NCBI GenBank assembly: GCA_033439255.1
Contig: CM065881.1
Coordinates: 1,798,001-1,862,000 of the forward strand
Source: Hericium rajendrae
Taxonomy: Eukaryota > Basidiomycota > Agaricomycetes > Russulales > Hericiaceae
Reading direction: 5' to 3'
Length of the DNA: 64,000 nt
In this document: in pieces, positions 31,313 through 43,621 of the stretch
Position numbering within the stretch: the first letter of the stretch is position 1
Layout of the letters: each line of letters opens with the position of its first letter
Program-made: the position numbers and the translations under genes
Notes under the pieces: generated by a model
The model's database searches: none
What the model was told of the DNA's origin: nothing
What the model saw: only the letters and a program-made list of their open reading frames with translations

Positions 31313-33168
31313 AATTACCTTGCAAAGAAAACTACTAATGGGAGTTAATTTCATCTATGACTAAACACTATGCAGGAAAATTATCTTTATGTATAGGAAT
31401 GCCTGTCATGCTCAAACACAATGAAGCAACTGAGATGTGTGTTACCAATGGAGCTGAAGGTGTGGTCGTAGGATGGAAGTGTCATACTGGTATTGATGAT
31501 AAGCTTGTGTTAGATGTAGTCTTTGTGAGATTGACTTGTGCACCTAAGCCAGTGCAACTCACAGGGCTGCCTCTTAATGTTGTTCCTATCTCCAGAGTTG
31601 AAGAGAAAATCAAATGCTTTATGCCCAATGATAAAGAAATATGGATTAGTAGATCTCAGATTCCCATCCTACCTAACTTTTCAATGACAGACTATGCTTC
31701 TCAAGGAAGAACACGACTATTCAATGTTGTTGATATTCAAAATTGTAAGGACCAAAGAGGAGTCTATACTGCTCTCTCAGGAAGCTCAAGTATTGCTGGA
31801 ACAGCCATTCTTCAGCAGTTTAATACTGACAAAATTAAAGGAAGACTCCCTGGATATCTAAGATCAGAATTTAGAGAGCTTGAGCTATTAGATGAAATAA
31901 CTTGTCTTCAATATTACAAGAAACTTCCTGCAATCATTGATGCTCCTACTAGAGCAGCTCGCATCCAGCAGTATCAAATGTGGAAAGGAGTTGACTATGT
32001 CCCACCAAATGTGCCTGCTCCACTCAAATGGACAAAATCAGATCCTTTTGAACTTCTTCATAACACAAAGAATGCAGAATGGACAATTTTAGTCAAACAA
32101 AAGACTAATACAATTAATAAAAATAGTATAAAGGAGCCTGATAATCTTAAGAAAAGAAAGCTTGTAACATTTGAAGAGAAGCCAGATAGCTTTGATACGG
32201 CAAATGGAACAAAAGCATTAGATCAGGTTAGTAAAGAAGCTGCTGATAAAAGAAAGATAAAAAAACAAAAAACCAGTGGTACTTCAAAGGTAAAAGTTTC
32301 TTCTCCTACTATTGGATTGAAATGGTGTGGTCAAACTTGGAGCTGTGCATATGATACATTGTTTACCATCCTTTATCATATTTTTAGGACAAAAAGAGAT
32401 CTTTGGGAAGATCACTTAGCAAATTTGAACAATTACTGTAGTACATTGAATAATGAATGGACTCACTTGGAACATTCTGACTTTGAGTTAGTAAGAAAAA
32501 ATGTTAGAGCTTTGCTCACACAATTTGACCCTATCAAATTTCCTAATACACAAGGAGTGGGAACTGATATCAGAGAGTTAACCTCTGTTATACTTGCATG
32601 TCAAACAGATGTAGGATACGTAGAAGACAATTGTACATCTTGTGAGTATTCTGTGACTGAAAATGTTCATAATCTTGTATGGCATATTTCTAGCTTGTCT
32701 GCAGACTCAAATACTGCGAGTGAATTAGGAAAAATTATGAATGGAATTAGTATGAAAAAATGCCCTCAGTGCAATAGTGCACTTCATACTACTACTGTTT
32801 TTACCAACAACAGTCCACCATTGATAGCAGTAGAACTTGACTATCACAACATTAAAATAAATCACTCATTTACCATGAAGCATCATACAAATAATGAAAA
32901 GACATCATTCAAACTGGTGGCTATAGTGTATTTTGGAGATGTTCATTTTACTGCAAGAATTATTGACAAAGGAAAAAGAATCTGGTACTATGATGGAGTA
33001 ACTACTGGTAGGCAATGTGAGTTTGAAGGTATGCTGTCAGGTTTTGATAATTTGCATTATGCAAAAGAGCGAGAAGCAAGTTTACTTATTTATGCACCTT
33101 AATGACTAAATAAATAAATAAAAAAGGAATCGTCTTGCCGTGCGAAGCATCAGCCCTCTCCCTCCAAG
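31313..33168 (+). mobile_element. Helitron 3' fragment, second copy
   Basis: Matches the 3' quarter of the Helitron at 8928-16474 nearly base for base. It begins mid-gene where a family A head has inserted and ends at the normal 3' terminus (GGAATCGTCTTGCC, stem-loop, CCTCCAAG then T at 33169). Confidence 0.85.
31357..33102 (+). pseudogene. Helitron helicase C-terminus plus USP-like peptidase, 5'-truncated
   Basis: 581 codons corresponding to residues 1444-2024 of the larger copy, with about 10 amino-acid differences by eye. Motif V here is the normal YASQGRTR, but the motif VI arginine is changed (TALSGSSS). The peptidase part keeps the candidate Cys (WSCAYDTLF), His (DVHFTARI) and Asp (WYYDG), and has a clean CxxC...CxxC pair (CTSC and CPQC), whereas the larger copy reads FTCC at the first site. 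The Rep and Walker regions are absent, so it cannot transpose alone. The ATG used by the open frame is an internal Met, not a real start. Confidence 0.85.
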
Positions 33169-33171
33169 TTT

Positions 33172-34180
33172 AGAGGTGGAAGTTGTTTGTAAAACATTGT
33201 CATAAGGGGATCAATCAACGTAGCAATGGTGACATTGCAGCCCTCTGGAATTCTGAAAGAAGAATGATTTAGTATTCCGATAGATGTGACAATAACATAC
33301 AGATTGTCGTCCATCACGTCCAAGTCAATGTTGTCTTGATTCTCTTTGTTTTCATCTGTGCTCTTCTGCACGTCATCAGAAACCATTGCATCTGTAGCAT
33401 CAGCAGCTTCGTCGTCTAGAAAGACATCCTTTGATCTATAATGTGTAGGCAAATCAGCAATCATTCTACAGATAAAACTGTACAACATACGTCTTCTGAG
33501 GATTAACCTCCTTAATCGAAAATGGACTGCCAAGTACAATTATAAAGCTAAGCAAGCTTGGACTATGCATGTGAAGAATACAATAAAATCACGTACTCAT
33601 CATCCAATATCAAGGTATGCTCTTTTCTGCAAAGACAACAATATCAAGAAAGCAAATGTATGAAAAAAAACATATAAGTACTTCTCATTTATCTTCTGTT
33701 TCTTTGGGGCAGAAGCAGTCCCATTATTGTTAGTCATTTCTGATGTTTTGCGTAAGCGAAGAGGCTCTCTTATTCTTATGTTAATGCATATCTAAACAGT
33801 AAAAGATAAAAAAAACTCACCGATCTGCTTTAGCCATCCGTTTAAAATGTGTAGTCAATGGAGTCTGCAACTCTGGCCTACGCACAAAATAGTCAGAAAA
33901 GTATGAAACAAAATTCCAAAAAGATAAGTGTACTCTTCATCGGACTCGAACACTGGCTCTTCCAAAGCTCTCTTTCTACTGTCAATGGCATTAGCCCAAT
34001 CATATAATTGCACAAAATAAAGACATACGAGTTCATAGAACCTACTAGTGAGCTAGCCAGAGATGACGTCTGGCTGAGTCCCTTGGGAGCCGAAGGTTGA
34101 ACGGTCATCTTGGGCTTACGAACAGGGGTGGAAGGAAGAGCAAGGACCTTGTCCTTGTTGCTGCGAGACCGAGTATTCAT
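33172..34180 (-). pseudogene. Hypothetical nuclear protein, truncated by a Helitron
   Basis: Start ATG at 34178-34180 (MNTRSRSNKDKVLALPST). Several short exons with GT-AG introns follow: SRKRALEEPVFESDEEYTY, then LTTHFKRMAKADR, a short KKQKINEK exon, and an acidic exon with FLDDEAADATDAMVSDDVQK. The last visible exon (LYVIVTSIGILNHSSF) runs into the Helitron 3' end at 33168. The highly charged N-terminus with KRKR-like runs suggests nuclear localisation. No domain is recognised. MxTRSR starts are shared with the companion gene of the Plavaka element (39813), but I cannot show homology beyond that. Confidence 0.5.
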
Positions 34181-34746
34181 GATGAAAAAAGGTATTTGAA
34201 GAAGAGGATAATAGACATGCAATAAGACAAATGAAGTGCCAGCAAAGATGCAAAAGAACAGTAGGGTAGCAAATGCTGAGGCAAAGCGATTGAACTGCTC
34301 TCTTCTTATATAAAATGAGGATAGGAGTTTAGGGCAGGTGTAAATCTGACTTAGACCTCAAGTCATACTTTGTGAACGCACCGATGAATGATGCAATTGG
34401 AGATATTATGATAGAAAGCGTGCTTACATCTGAATTTGTGTAGTCACCTATCAAATCGGTCTGACAGATCTTTGGGGTATAGTGACGTGTCAAGTAGTAA
34501 CTGAATATCCAAAACAAATAAGAATTAGCAAGATGCAGAGCAAGATGAACAAGAAAATCGGAACCTGAGATCAACAAAATGCTTCAGCGTTGGCCCGAAG
34601 TATGGTAAAAACACGTATGTTCCTAGGATGTTTGTAGCCGACATTGGAAATGTAAAATATAGAATTTCAACTGGACAACAAAGTGTTAGGCATAACATAA
34701 AACCCACATTAAACCCGGATGGTTGATTTGGAAGCAATATGTTCTA
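34181..34746. other. Non-coding DNA left of the Plavaka insertion
   Basis: Probably the promoter side of the leftward gene. The last roughly 100 bp (AAGTGTTAGGCATAACAT ... GGAAGCAATATGTTC) are a partial unit of the tandem repeat that resumes at 43622. Confidence 0.55.
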
Positions 34747-34779
34747 CATCAGAAACCCTACAAACTTTCTGATTGTATC

Positions 34780-35130
34780 TGATTGGACCTGGCAGCAAGA
34801 TTCAGACAAGTCAGGCAGTCAGACAGGTGTAATCTTACAGATAAGATCAGATTTTATATCTGACTCCAGATTTCAAGTCTGACTTCAGATTTCAAGTCTA
34901 ACTCCAGATTTCAAGTCTGACTCCAGATTTTGTATCTGAATTCAGATTAAAGTCTGAATTCAGATTAAAGTCTGAATTCAGATTAAAGTCTGAATTCAGA
35001 TTTTAAGTCTGACTTCAGTTACAAGTCTGATATAAGGACTTAGTCTTGTGTAAGAATTTAGTCTTATATCAGAATTTAGTCTGATATAAGAAAGTAGTCT
35101 GGTATAAGAAATTGATCTGATATCAGACAT
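34780..35130. repeat. Left subterminal TCTGA array of the Plavaka element
   Basis: Tandem TTCAAGTCTGACTCCAGA and AAGTCTGAATTCAGATT units, then ATTTAGTCTGATATAAG units. Likely transposase-binding repeats by analogy with CACTA-type elements (inference). Confidence 0.7.
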
Positions 35131-35317
35131 CAATCTTGCATTATCCATTTGGCTCAAATCACACTCAAAGGAAGATAACTGCATCTCTAAATTTAGCAGA
35201 TTAAAAGATATAGTAAACTAAAAAGTGTGGTTAGAGACTCAAAAGGTAGGCATAAAGGTAGAGAGAAATGCATAAGAGATAACTGGAGTACTAAAGATAT
35301 CAAATGCAAAACAGGTC

Positions 35318-38300
35318 TCAATCACTAAAATTACCATTCTTGAGGGCAACACGCTGACGAGACCCTGGTGAACCCTCCACATTATTAGCTGTCTCATCCT
35401 CCTCAGGCAAGAACTCTGCCACTCTAGAGTATATCAGATGCCACTTAGCTCTATCGATGTCTTCACAGATGTTTGACCACTGTTTGGTTGGCATGTGCCA
35501 GCGCTTGGTTGCAAACCACCCCTCTGATCTCCACTTAAGCTTGGGATGGTCAGTAGATCCAAATAGCAGGTGGCGTGACAAGGCACGCTGAATCTAAGAC
35601 ATCATGAACAAAATGTCAATCAAATAAAATCAAACATACAGCACACATAGTCAAGGCCATAGCTCCGATAGGAGGCTGGTCTCGACGAAGATGGTTTGGG
35701 AGAATTATTGTCCCAACATGTGCTTTTGCAAATGTCCAAGCAACAACAGTCGACAGAAAAGCACCATGATATGTCTGAAAGAAACAATTAGATTACAAAC
35801 TATAAATAAGGAGAAACTTACTATATGACCATCAGATGCATTTTCAATCTTCTGATAGATAAAGGGGATGTGATCATCCCCCACTGTGTTCTTCAACCCG
35901 AGGCAGATTCGAGCAATGTCATCCCTCACTAAGCCCTCAGGATCATCTTCCATATCAGAAAATCGAGACATGAGATCGGCAACGGCCTCTACAGCCTCAA
36001 TGGCAAACCCACTCCGCCACTCATATGTGCATTGTAAAAGCTGTAGTACATCTGTTAGCGCAGTGATATGGGTATATACAAGAAACTTACTATCGCAAAC
36101 ACGGCCTCTTGCTTAGCCTCGAGCTTGTGTGGAATGTGGGGAAAAATCTTGTCCCAAAGTTGTTGAGCAGCATCAAGCAGATCACAAGTAAGCCATGGGT
36201 CAGACCGTGTACCCAGAAACTCCCGCCACATGTGAAGGTAATACTGTCCCCACTTCTCCAAACAACGTGGAGGCAAATCTGAGTTGTTGTATAATTTGCG
36301 TGGCTTGCGCGGACCATTTTCATCATCAGTGTCATCTTCCTCTGATAAGTTCAGGCCTTGTGCAGGCTCCAACGAGCTGGTGGAGTCCTGTTGACCAGTT
36401 GCAGACAAAGATCGAGGTGTTGGTATCATTATAGATTGTGGGGGGCCAGCATCACTTGCCGCGCGCGAACGCTGTGAAAACGTAAGTATATGCAACTAGC
36501 CATGAGTAAAAACGTACAAGGCAGATGGTGCACAAACATACCATAGAACGTGATGGCTCTGGAGTCTGTGGAGGTGCAAAGGGCTCGTCGTATACAATTG
36601 GGTTTATGCATACAGACTATGAAGGATATGTCAACATGATACTGGTAGCTCACATGGACTAATAAATACATACCTTCTTACTGCCAGTGGATGGCTGCCG
36701 TCTCGGAGAAGACCGCCTGTCGCTCGTACGAGCAGGTGTGACAGCACCCAGTTGACCATGGTGCTTGACACTCGTAAATGGGTTGATAACGCGCAAAGGG
36801 TGGCCCCCGGAGTTGACACCAGGCATGTTCGAGGTTTCAGGATGTTCGGTGGAGGCAGAATGTTGGCCTCGAGGCCCATCCAAGTCGACACCCAAAGGCG
36901 CACGATGTTCAACAATGACAGAGACAGCAGATTTGGGGTGTTGGAGGCCACCTGAGTCAAGATCGAGCCTCCTGGAGGCTGCACGGCCTGAAAAAGAGGC
37001 AGAGGGGGCAATATCAGGGCTTTTGCGGCCACCCAAGTCAGAATCGAGCCTCCCAGTGTTAAAATCAACCCCGCCGGAGGCTATGTGACGTTGAGGTGGG
37101 ACGGAAGGGGTGAGATCAATGTGCTGACGGCCATCCGAGTCGACATTGGGCTGCCAGGAGGTTGTACGGTGTCAAGGGGAGGCAGATGGGGCATAATCGG
37201 GCTGCTGGGGGTCATTGAAGGTGACACCATCCCTCCCGGAGGCTGCACGACGACTGGGAGAGGCGGAGGGAATGAGTTCGGACTGCTGGCGGTCATCCAA
37301 CTCGAAATCGTGCTGCCCGGAGGCTGCACGACGACCGGCGGAGGCAGAGGGAGCGAGTTCAGACTGCTGGGAGTCATCCGACTCGAAAGAGGCTGCACGA
37401 CGTCGAGGGATGGCAGAAGGGGCGAAATCGGGCTGCTGGGGCTCATTGAAGGCAATATCGTGCCTCCTGGGGGCTGCACGACGACCGGCGGAAGATGGCT
37501 GCCAGTGGTGGCCGTCCGACTCAAAATCATGCTGCCCGGAGGCTGCACGACGGCCGGCAGAGGCGGAGAGCCCAAGATCGGGTGGGGGCCCATCCAACTC
37601 GAAACCGTGCCTCCTGGAGGCTGCAAGACGATCCACGGAGCTGGAGGAAGCGAATTCGGGATGTTGATGGTTGTTCGACTCGAAATTGTGCTGCCCGGAG
37701 GCTGCACGATGACCGGCGGAGGCGGACGGTGCAAGTTCGGATCGCTGGCAGCCATCCGACTCGAAATCGTGCCTCCCAGAGGCTGTACGGCTTCGAGGGG
37801 AGGCGGAGGGGGCGAAATCGGACTGCTGAGGGCCATCGAAGGCGATATCGTGCCTCCCAGAGGCTCCATGACGACCTGCGGAGGCGGAAGATGCAAGTTC
37901 GGATTGCTGGCGGCCATCCGACTTGAAATCATGCTGCCCGGAGGCAGCACGACGGCTGACGGAGGCGGAAGGCCCAAGATCAGGGTGCTGGAGGACACGG
38001 GAGTCGAGATCGTGCCTCGCAGAGGCTGCACGGTCAGCAGAACGTACTGGTGGGTATCCCTCATCACTGTTGTATCGTACCTGTGCGAGGCTCTAATGAT
38101 GTAGGTGTGATAAGTAGTTTGAATACAAAAAATGAGAACATTACGCACCTTTCCAGACCAGATTTGAGGCTCCTCAGACCCCTCACGATCTGGCCGTTCC
38201 TCTATGAAGTCGTCAAAGAACTTAAATGACGTGCCCGCATAGCCATCGATACTGTCTTCACCCTGAGGCTCAGCCTCCAAGCGAGTCTTGCTGTCCCACG

Positions 38301-39813
38301 TTGAACGAAGTCCCGACTTCTTATTGCTTTTTGAAGGCGGTTGGTCGGACCTCGGAGCGAAACGTCGAGTGATGCGAAATGGAGGTACATTGGAGGTTAA
38401 CGAAAGGAGGAGAGAATGGGCGAGCATCGAGAAACGATGCAGAAGGTCGAGATGAAAAGGATAATAGACGCCAGTAAGTACAAGCGCCGAACAATCGAAC
38501 AATCGAGTGAAAACTTACTGATGAGATAAGGCAATCGAGGCAGCATGCTGCTCTCGCACCAACGCCCGCATCTTGATCTTCTTTGCCTTGCGTCCTCCAC
38601 CTTGATTGCTTGTCTTTCCGCCCTTGTTCGTGTTCTGACCCTTTTGCTCAGGGCCCAGAATCTTGATTTCCTCGTCTTTTTGCCATTGTTTTTGCTTTCC
38701 CTTTCTCTTCTTCCTCTTCAAGGCTTCGCTCTCGCTTACGTCGCTCATTTGGACATCGGAATCTTCATCGCCGCACGTTTGTGGGTGGTAATTCGAGTCG
38801 TTGCCCGAGTTACTGTCTGAGATTGCAGAGACAGTGATCCTAGGTGAGTTTGATAACCCTGTAGATATCGAGCCTAACAACTTACCTTCCTCCGATCTCT
38901 GTGCTTTGTAGTTCCTTGCCTCCTCTTCCAGTCGACCTTGGCGCCGTTTCTTGGTGGCCTTCGACTTCGGCACAAAGTCCCCATCCATTCCAACTTCCTG
39001 CTCACTTCGCTGCTCGTCGGCCATCTCAGTCTCAGCGTCTTAGCTGCCCGAATCAAGATTCTTGCGATGTACCTCGATCTCCATATCATCTTCACCTCCC
39101 GCATCGTCGTCTATCGCACTCTCCAACTTTTGCAAGTCCTTATTGATCACAGTCTTCGTGACTGCATATCTGTGTAAGTCATCTACATTTTAAAATCCAG
39201 CGTAAGACTTACCTTTATCTACGTCCATAGCTTGCGAATCATCCTCATCAACTTCATCAACCTCATCGTATGCACGCGTACGTGCTGCTGTGCTCTTCGT
39301 CTTGGAAGACGAGGCCCTCCCTGGTTGTTGTCAAGAGGTCAGTACATGGCCGTTCGCTTTTGATAACCGTGATACTAACCTTTTTGTATCATTGAACTCC
39401 CTCCGTGTGCCTTCGCGTTGTCTTTCCTGCCATGCTGACCCACCGATAATGACTTCGGGCATCATTCTTGGATGCTGCTTTGACTTGATGGCTACGGCGG
39501 CATCAGCTGCACGTTTTGTCACCTCGAATTGCGATATCTGCCAAGCGGTAGCTTGACGTCGAGTGTGCTGCTCAGCTTCGTTGCGAGCCCACGTCTGTGC
39601 TGCAATTTCAGCCTTCTTGATAGGCCTGGGTTTCGGCTTTGGTTTCTGAGTCAGGGGTGGTGCTGGGTCAGCCTGACCATCGGAGGACAACTGAGCTTTC
39701 GCCTTCTTGACCGGCGCGGACTTCTTCTTTGGGGACTTCGGGAGCTCTTCATTATTGGAGGACAACCCCGCATCACTGTGAGTCCGCTTCTTATCCCTTG
39801 ACCTAGTTATCAT
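35318..39813 (-). CDS. Plavaka companion gene, multi-exon, function unknown
   Basis: Leftward coding segments inside the Plavaka borders. First exon from 39813: MITRSRDKKRTHSDAGLS, Lys/Pro-rich. Then acidic DEVDEVDEDDSQAMDVD, a block from 39024 (MADEQRSEQEVGMDGDFVP) with Lys/Arg-rich KKRKGKQKQ, a repeat region (37040-38060), and a folded-looking C-terminal part: CLEKWGQYYLHMWREFLG (36230-36290), WRSGFAIEAVEAVADLMSRF (about 35960-36020), YHGAFLSTVVAWTFAKAHVG, and WKWRSEGW-like LKWRSEGWFATKRWHMP (35480-35540). Exon limits and whether this is one gene or two are not resolved; one junction near 39040 has an in-frame stop. The charged N-terminus suggests a nuclear DNA-associated protein. I know no domain for it. 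Its place inside the transposon implies an element-encoded accessory role. Confidence 0.5.
37040..38060 (-). repeat. Coding minisatellite, 27-residue unit
   Basis: About 11-12 units of roughly 81 bp (some shortened to about 69-70 bp), recognised by recurrent GGAGGCTGCACGACG on the plus strand. In the companion-gene frame each reads like SASAGRRAASGQHDFELDDR. Spacing in multiples of three keeps the frame open. Most spacings fall at 80-82 bp. Confidence 0.8.
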
Positions 39814-40119
39814 AATGATAGAGTGTGTAGATTAGTAACAGGAGCAAAGAAGTGTACGACGTAGCCTGTTGAGTGTCGTATGGGCAGAGACGAAGAGTGA
39901 CACCTTTGTCACAGTACTACGCGTGTGTCAAGTTCTGCGCAGCACAACCAAACATCTTCTGCCACTCCGGACTTGGGCGCACAGCTCTCTTGGGCACGCG
40001 CACATTACTGGACTGCTAGTACCTTGTGTTTGTGAAGGCTTACAATAATATAATCTAGTATCAACAAGTTGCTGGCAGCCTACTACTTCAAGTTAACTAG
40101 GTGACTTGTGCATAGTATT

Positions 40120-43066
40120 ATGGCTAGCTCGAGATCTCGCACGAGTTCACACAAGGCTCGAAGCTATGCCTGCCCAGTACCAACTAGTTGGCGTTGTCGT
40201 CAGGGCTTTGTGACTCTAAGGGGACTAACACAACATATTCATGCTGCTCATCCATCATATAATTCTTCTGGGTCATCTCAGACAAATGTGTTCAGTCAGC
40301 CTTATGATCCCTTTGTGCCCAATATTGCAGACACCATTATTGGATCAGATAATGAATCTGGATCTGCTCATTCTTATGAGAGTACTTCCAATGGTCCAAA
40401 GTCATATACTCATCCAATTCTTGATGGTCAGCCTTGTGATGCTCAGGGTGCTGATATTGATGCAAGCATATCACCTGATGATCTTGAAAAAAAATCTTCT
40501 AATGACTGGTCTCCATTTCGTGATCGAGTCCAATATACTGTTGCAGATTTGCTCTTTCGTCGAGGACAGACATCTCAGGATTTTACAAATGACTTAATGG
40601 ATGCATGGGCTGCAGATCATAGCAATAATGCTCCACCTTTTGCCAATCAGAAGGAGATGTTAAAAATCATAGATGCTATTGAGCTTGGTGATGCACCCTG
40701 GCTGCATTTTACTATAACATATGTTGGTGCTATACCTGAAGAGGATCCTCCTGCATGGATGCTTGCAGAGTATGATGTGTGGTATCGGAATCCAAAATGT
40801 GTGATCCAGAATCAATTATCCAATCCTGATTTCAAAGATGAGATTGATTATGCTCCACGGAAAGAATATAATGCCAAAGGCAAGAGAGAATGGTCAGATT
40901 TTATGACAGGAAATTGGGCATGGCGTCAAGCAGATAAAATTGCAGAAGATCCTGAGACTCATGGATCTATGTTTGTACCTGTTATTTTGGGCAGTGATAA
41001 AACAATAGTATCAGTGGCTACAGGTCATACAGAATACTATCCACTTTATGCATCTATTGGAAATGTGCATAATAATGTTCGGCGTGCACATCGTGAAGCT
41101 GTTAGCATACTTGGATTTTTAGCAATTGGAAAAACAGATAAACAGCATCAAAATAGTGTTCCTTTTCAAAAATTTAGAAGACATCTTATGCATGAGTCAC
41201 TTAAAGTTATCTTGGAACATTTACGCCCAGGAATGTCCAAACCAGAAATTGTTTGCTGTGCTGATGGACATTTTCGAAGAGTGATTTATGGAATTGGTCC
41301 ATATATTGCAGATTATCCTGAACAGTGTCTAATGTGTGGAATTGTTCAAAACTGGTGTCCACACTGTACATGTTTACCTAAGGATTTGGATACTGGTGAT
41401 GGTTTTCCACGATCACATGAATATACCTGTGTATTAATAGAAGCTAAGCTAACCAACAAAGAATTGTGGGAAGAATACAGTATTGTGGCAGACTTTATGG
41501 TATGTAATTAACATTGTTTTGAATGTTTATTTGAGTCTAATTTAAATCTTTCTTTTTAGCCATTTACACATTCTTTTCCTCGTGCAGATATTCATGAACT
41601 TATATCTCTGGACTTGCTTCATCAGCTTATTAAGGGAACATTTAAAGATCACTTGGTGACTTGGATTCTTGAATATCTTGAACTTCTTCATGGACCAACT
41701 CAGGCAGCTATAATTATGGCAGATATTGATCGAAGAATTGCTGCTGTACCTTCATTTCCAGGACTACGTCAATTTCCTGATGGTCGTAACTTTAAACAAT
41801 GGACAGGAGATGATTCCAAAGCTCTGATGAAAGTATTCTTGCCAGCAATTGAGGGTCATGTGCCTTCACAAATGGTCCGGACAATTCGTGCATTTTTAGA
41901 TTTTTGTTATCTTGCTCGAAGATCAATGATAGATGAGAATACTTTGGATGCCATGGATATTGCTCTTGAAACATTTCATAGAGAACGTAAAATCTTTGAA
42001 GTAGTAGGTGTACGCTTGGAAGGAATATCACTTCCAAGGCAACATTCTTTGCAACATGATCGTCACTTGATTGAGGAATTTGCAGTTCCAAATGGACTTT
42101 GCACCTCTATTACAGAATCCAAACATATAAAGGCTGTTAAAGAGCCTTGGAGAAGATCTAGTGGCTATAATGCTTTGGGACAAATGTTACTTACAAATCA
42201 GAGACTTGATAAACTTAATGCTTGTACACAGAATTTCATAAAATGTGGCATGTTAGATAGACCTTTAGGTTCAGTTCAAACTGAGAGTTTGGAGACTTCA
42301 AAACAAGCACGCACATTTTTTAATGGAAATTAATAAAGTTTTACTGAGTGACAACTTTGGTCAAGAGATTGAAATTGGTGTCAAACTTGCAAAAACACAT
42401 GCACGAAAATATCCTCGAACACTTGACCAAATTGCTGCATTTATTGGCAGGCCAAATCTACCTGATTATATTCGTCAGTTTTTGTTTGATCAAAAAAATG
42501 TGACTTCTGATTATACATCATTAAATGTTGATATCTCAAAATGTCCATTAGCTCCAGAAAAATTGAATATCTATCACTCTGCAATGGCTACATATTATAC
42601 ACCTAGTGATCCATCAGATGTGAAGGGCATTCATTGTCATCGCATTCGATCAGCACGAGACTGGTATGGAAAAGGCTTTTCTCGTCAAGACTGTGTCTTT
42701 ATCAAAAATGATCCTACTTTACCTGGAATGAGAGGACTCTATGTTGGCCAAGTCTTGCTATTTTTTTCATTTGATGATGAAGAAATCACTTATTCATGTG
42801 CATTGATCCAATGGTTTGTAACTGTTGGTGATGAACCTGATGAAGATACAGGGATGTGGATGGTTGAAAAAGAAGTAGATGATGATGGAGAATATGTGTG
42901 TTCAGTGATACATACTGACTGTATTCTAAGAAGTGCTCATTTGATTGGTGTTTCTGGTGAAGAGTTTCTTCCTTCTAAATTTAAACATATTCACTCTCTT
43001 GATGCCTTTGCTTCTTTTTATGTTAACAAATATTCTGATTATCATGCTTTTGAAATTGCTTTCTGA
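40120..43066 (+). CDS. Plavaka transposase
   Basis: ATG at 40120 (MASSRSRTSSHKARSYACP). Exon 1, 40120-41499; 60-bp intron 41500-41559 (GTATGT...TTTTAG); exon 2 from 41560. The N-terminus has a C2H2-like zinc finger (C...RC...LTQHIHAAH). The RNase H-like catalytic region includes PVILGSDKTIVSVATGH (Asp about residue 293), the diagnostic YASIGNVHNNVRRAHREAV, VCCADGHFRRVIYGIG (Asp about residue 382) and a Cys cluster (CLMCGIVQNWCPHCTCLPKD). Exon 2 continues PFTHSFPRADIHELISLD, LIKGTFKDHLVTWILEYL and ESKHIKAVKEPWRRSSGYN. The C-terminal part (42323-43066) has GMRGLYVGQVLLFFSF, DTGMWMV and ASFYVNKYSDYHAFEIAF. A frame change occurs around 42315-42330, next to a T-run, so the last part is not joined in the plain reading. 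Function: cut-and-paste transposition in the nucleus. Confidence 0.88.
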
Positions 43067-43189
43067 CCTTTTTATACTAGTAAAATACAACTTCCTGTAT
43101 TTAATATTCAAAGTTGTTACTGATTATCATTTTTATAGTATCCACAGTAGTAAACTAACTTATGACTATCCATACTAGTAATTTTGTTT

Positions 43190-43610
43190 GATCTGATATT
43201 CAGGTAAGATCTGACCATAAGTATAGATCTGAGAAGTACAAATATATATGATTGACCTGAAGAGATTACACCTGTCTGACTTGTCTGACAGTAGAAAATC
43301 TGAAGAATATACAAAATCTGATTGTATCTGAGAAAATTACACCTGTCTGATCTGTCTGACAATTAAAAGTCTGAAGAATATTCAAAATCTGATTGTGTCT
43401 GTAAGATTACACCTGTCTGATTTGTCTGACAGCAAAAAATCTGAAGAATATATAAAATCTGACAGTATCTGAGTATGATTCTATATCTGATGAAATCTGA
43501 CTCTGTCTGACTTGTCTGTAGGCTATTGTAGTCAGAAAATACTAAATTTTCAGATTTATAAGGTGATCAGACAGAAAAAGATAAAATCAGACTAAGCAGA
43601 AAGTTTGTAA
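43190..43610. repeat. Right subterminal direct repeats of the Plavaka element
   Basis: Three near-identical units of about 75-80 bp containing ATTACACCTGTCTGA followed by TGTCTGACAG and AAAATCTGAAGAATAT (from about 43250, 43335 and 43405), then TCTGA-rich DNA to the terminus. Candidate binding sites for the transposase. Confidence 0.75.
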
Positions 43611-43621
43611 GTTTTCTGATG

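Larger units (their letters stand above)
34747..43621 (+). mobile_element. Plavaka DNA transposon, 8,875 bp
   Basis: Terminal inverted repeats CATCAGAAACCCTACAAACT (left) and AGTTTGTAAGTTTTCTGATG (right), flanked by TA on both sides (34745-34746 and 43622-43623). The flanking sequence is a tandem repeat, and neighbouring units (near 43845 and 44066) carry the uninterrupted sequence AATATGTTCTAAGCGAGATC, which supports the borders. Subterminal DNA is packed with TCTGA/TCAGA words on both sides (34780-35130 and 43190-43610). It encodes a Plavaka transposase on the plus strand and a multi-exon companion on the minus strand. One probable frame break lies in the transposase. Confidence 0.88.

Noticed and set aside
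37085-38104. 339-codon plus-strand open frame
   Set aside because: It is the antisense shadow of the 81-bp coding minisatellite of the minus-strand companion gene; its Gly-rich repeats follow the repeat unit.
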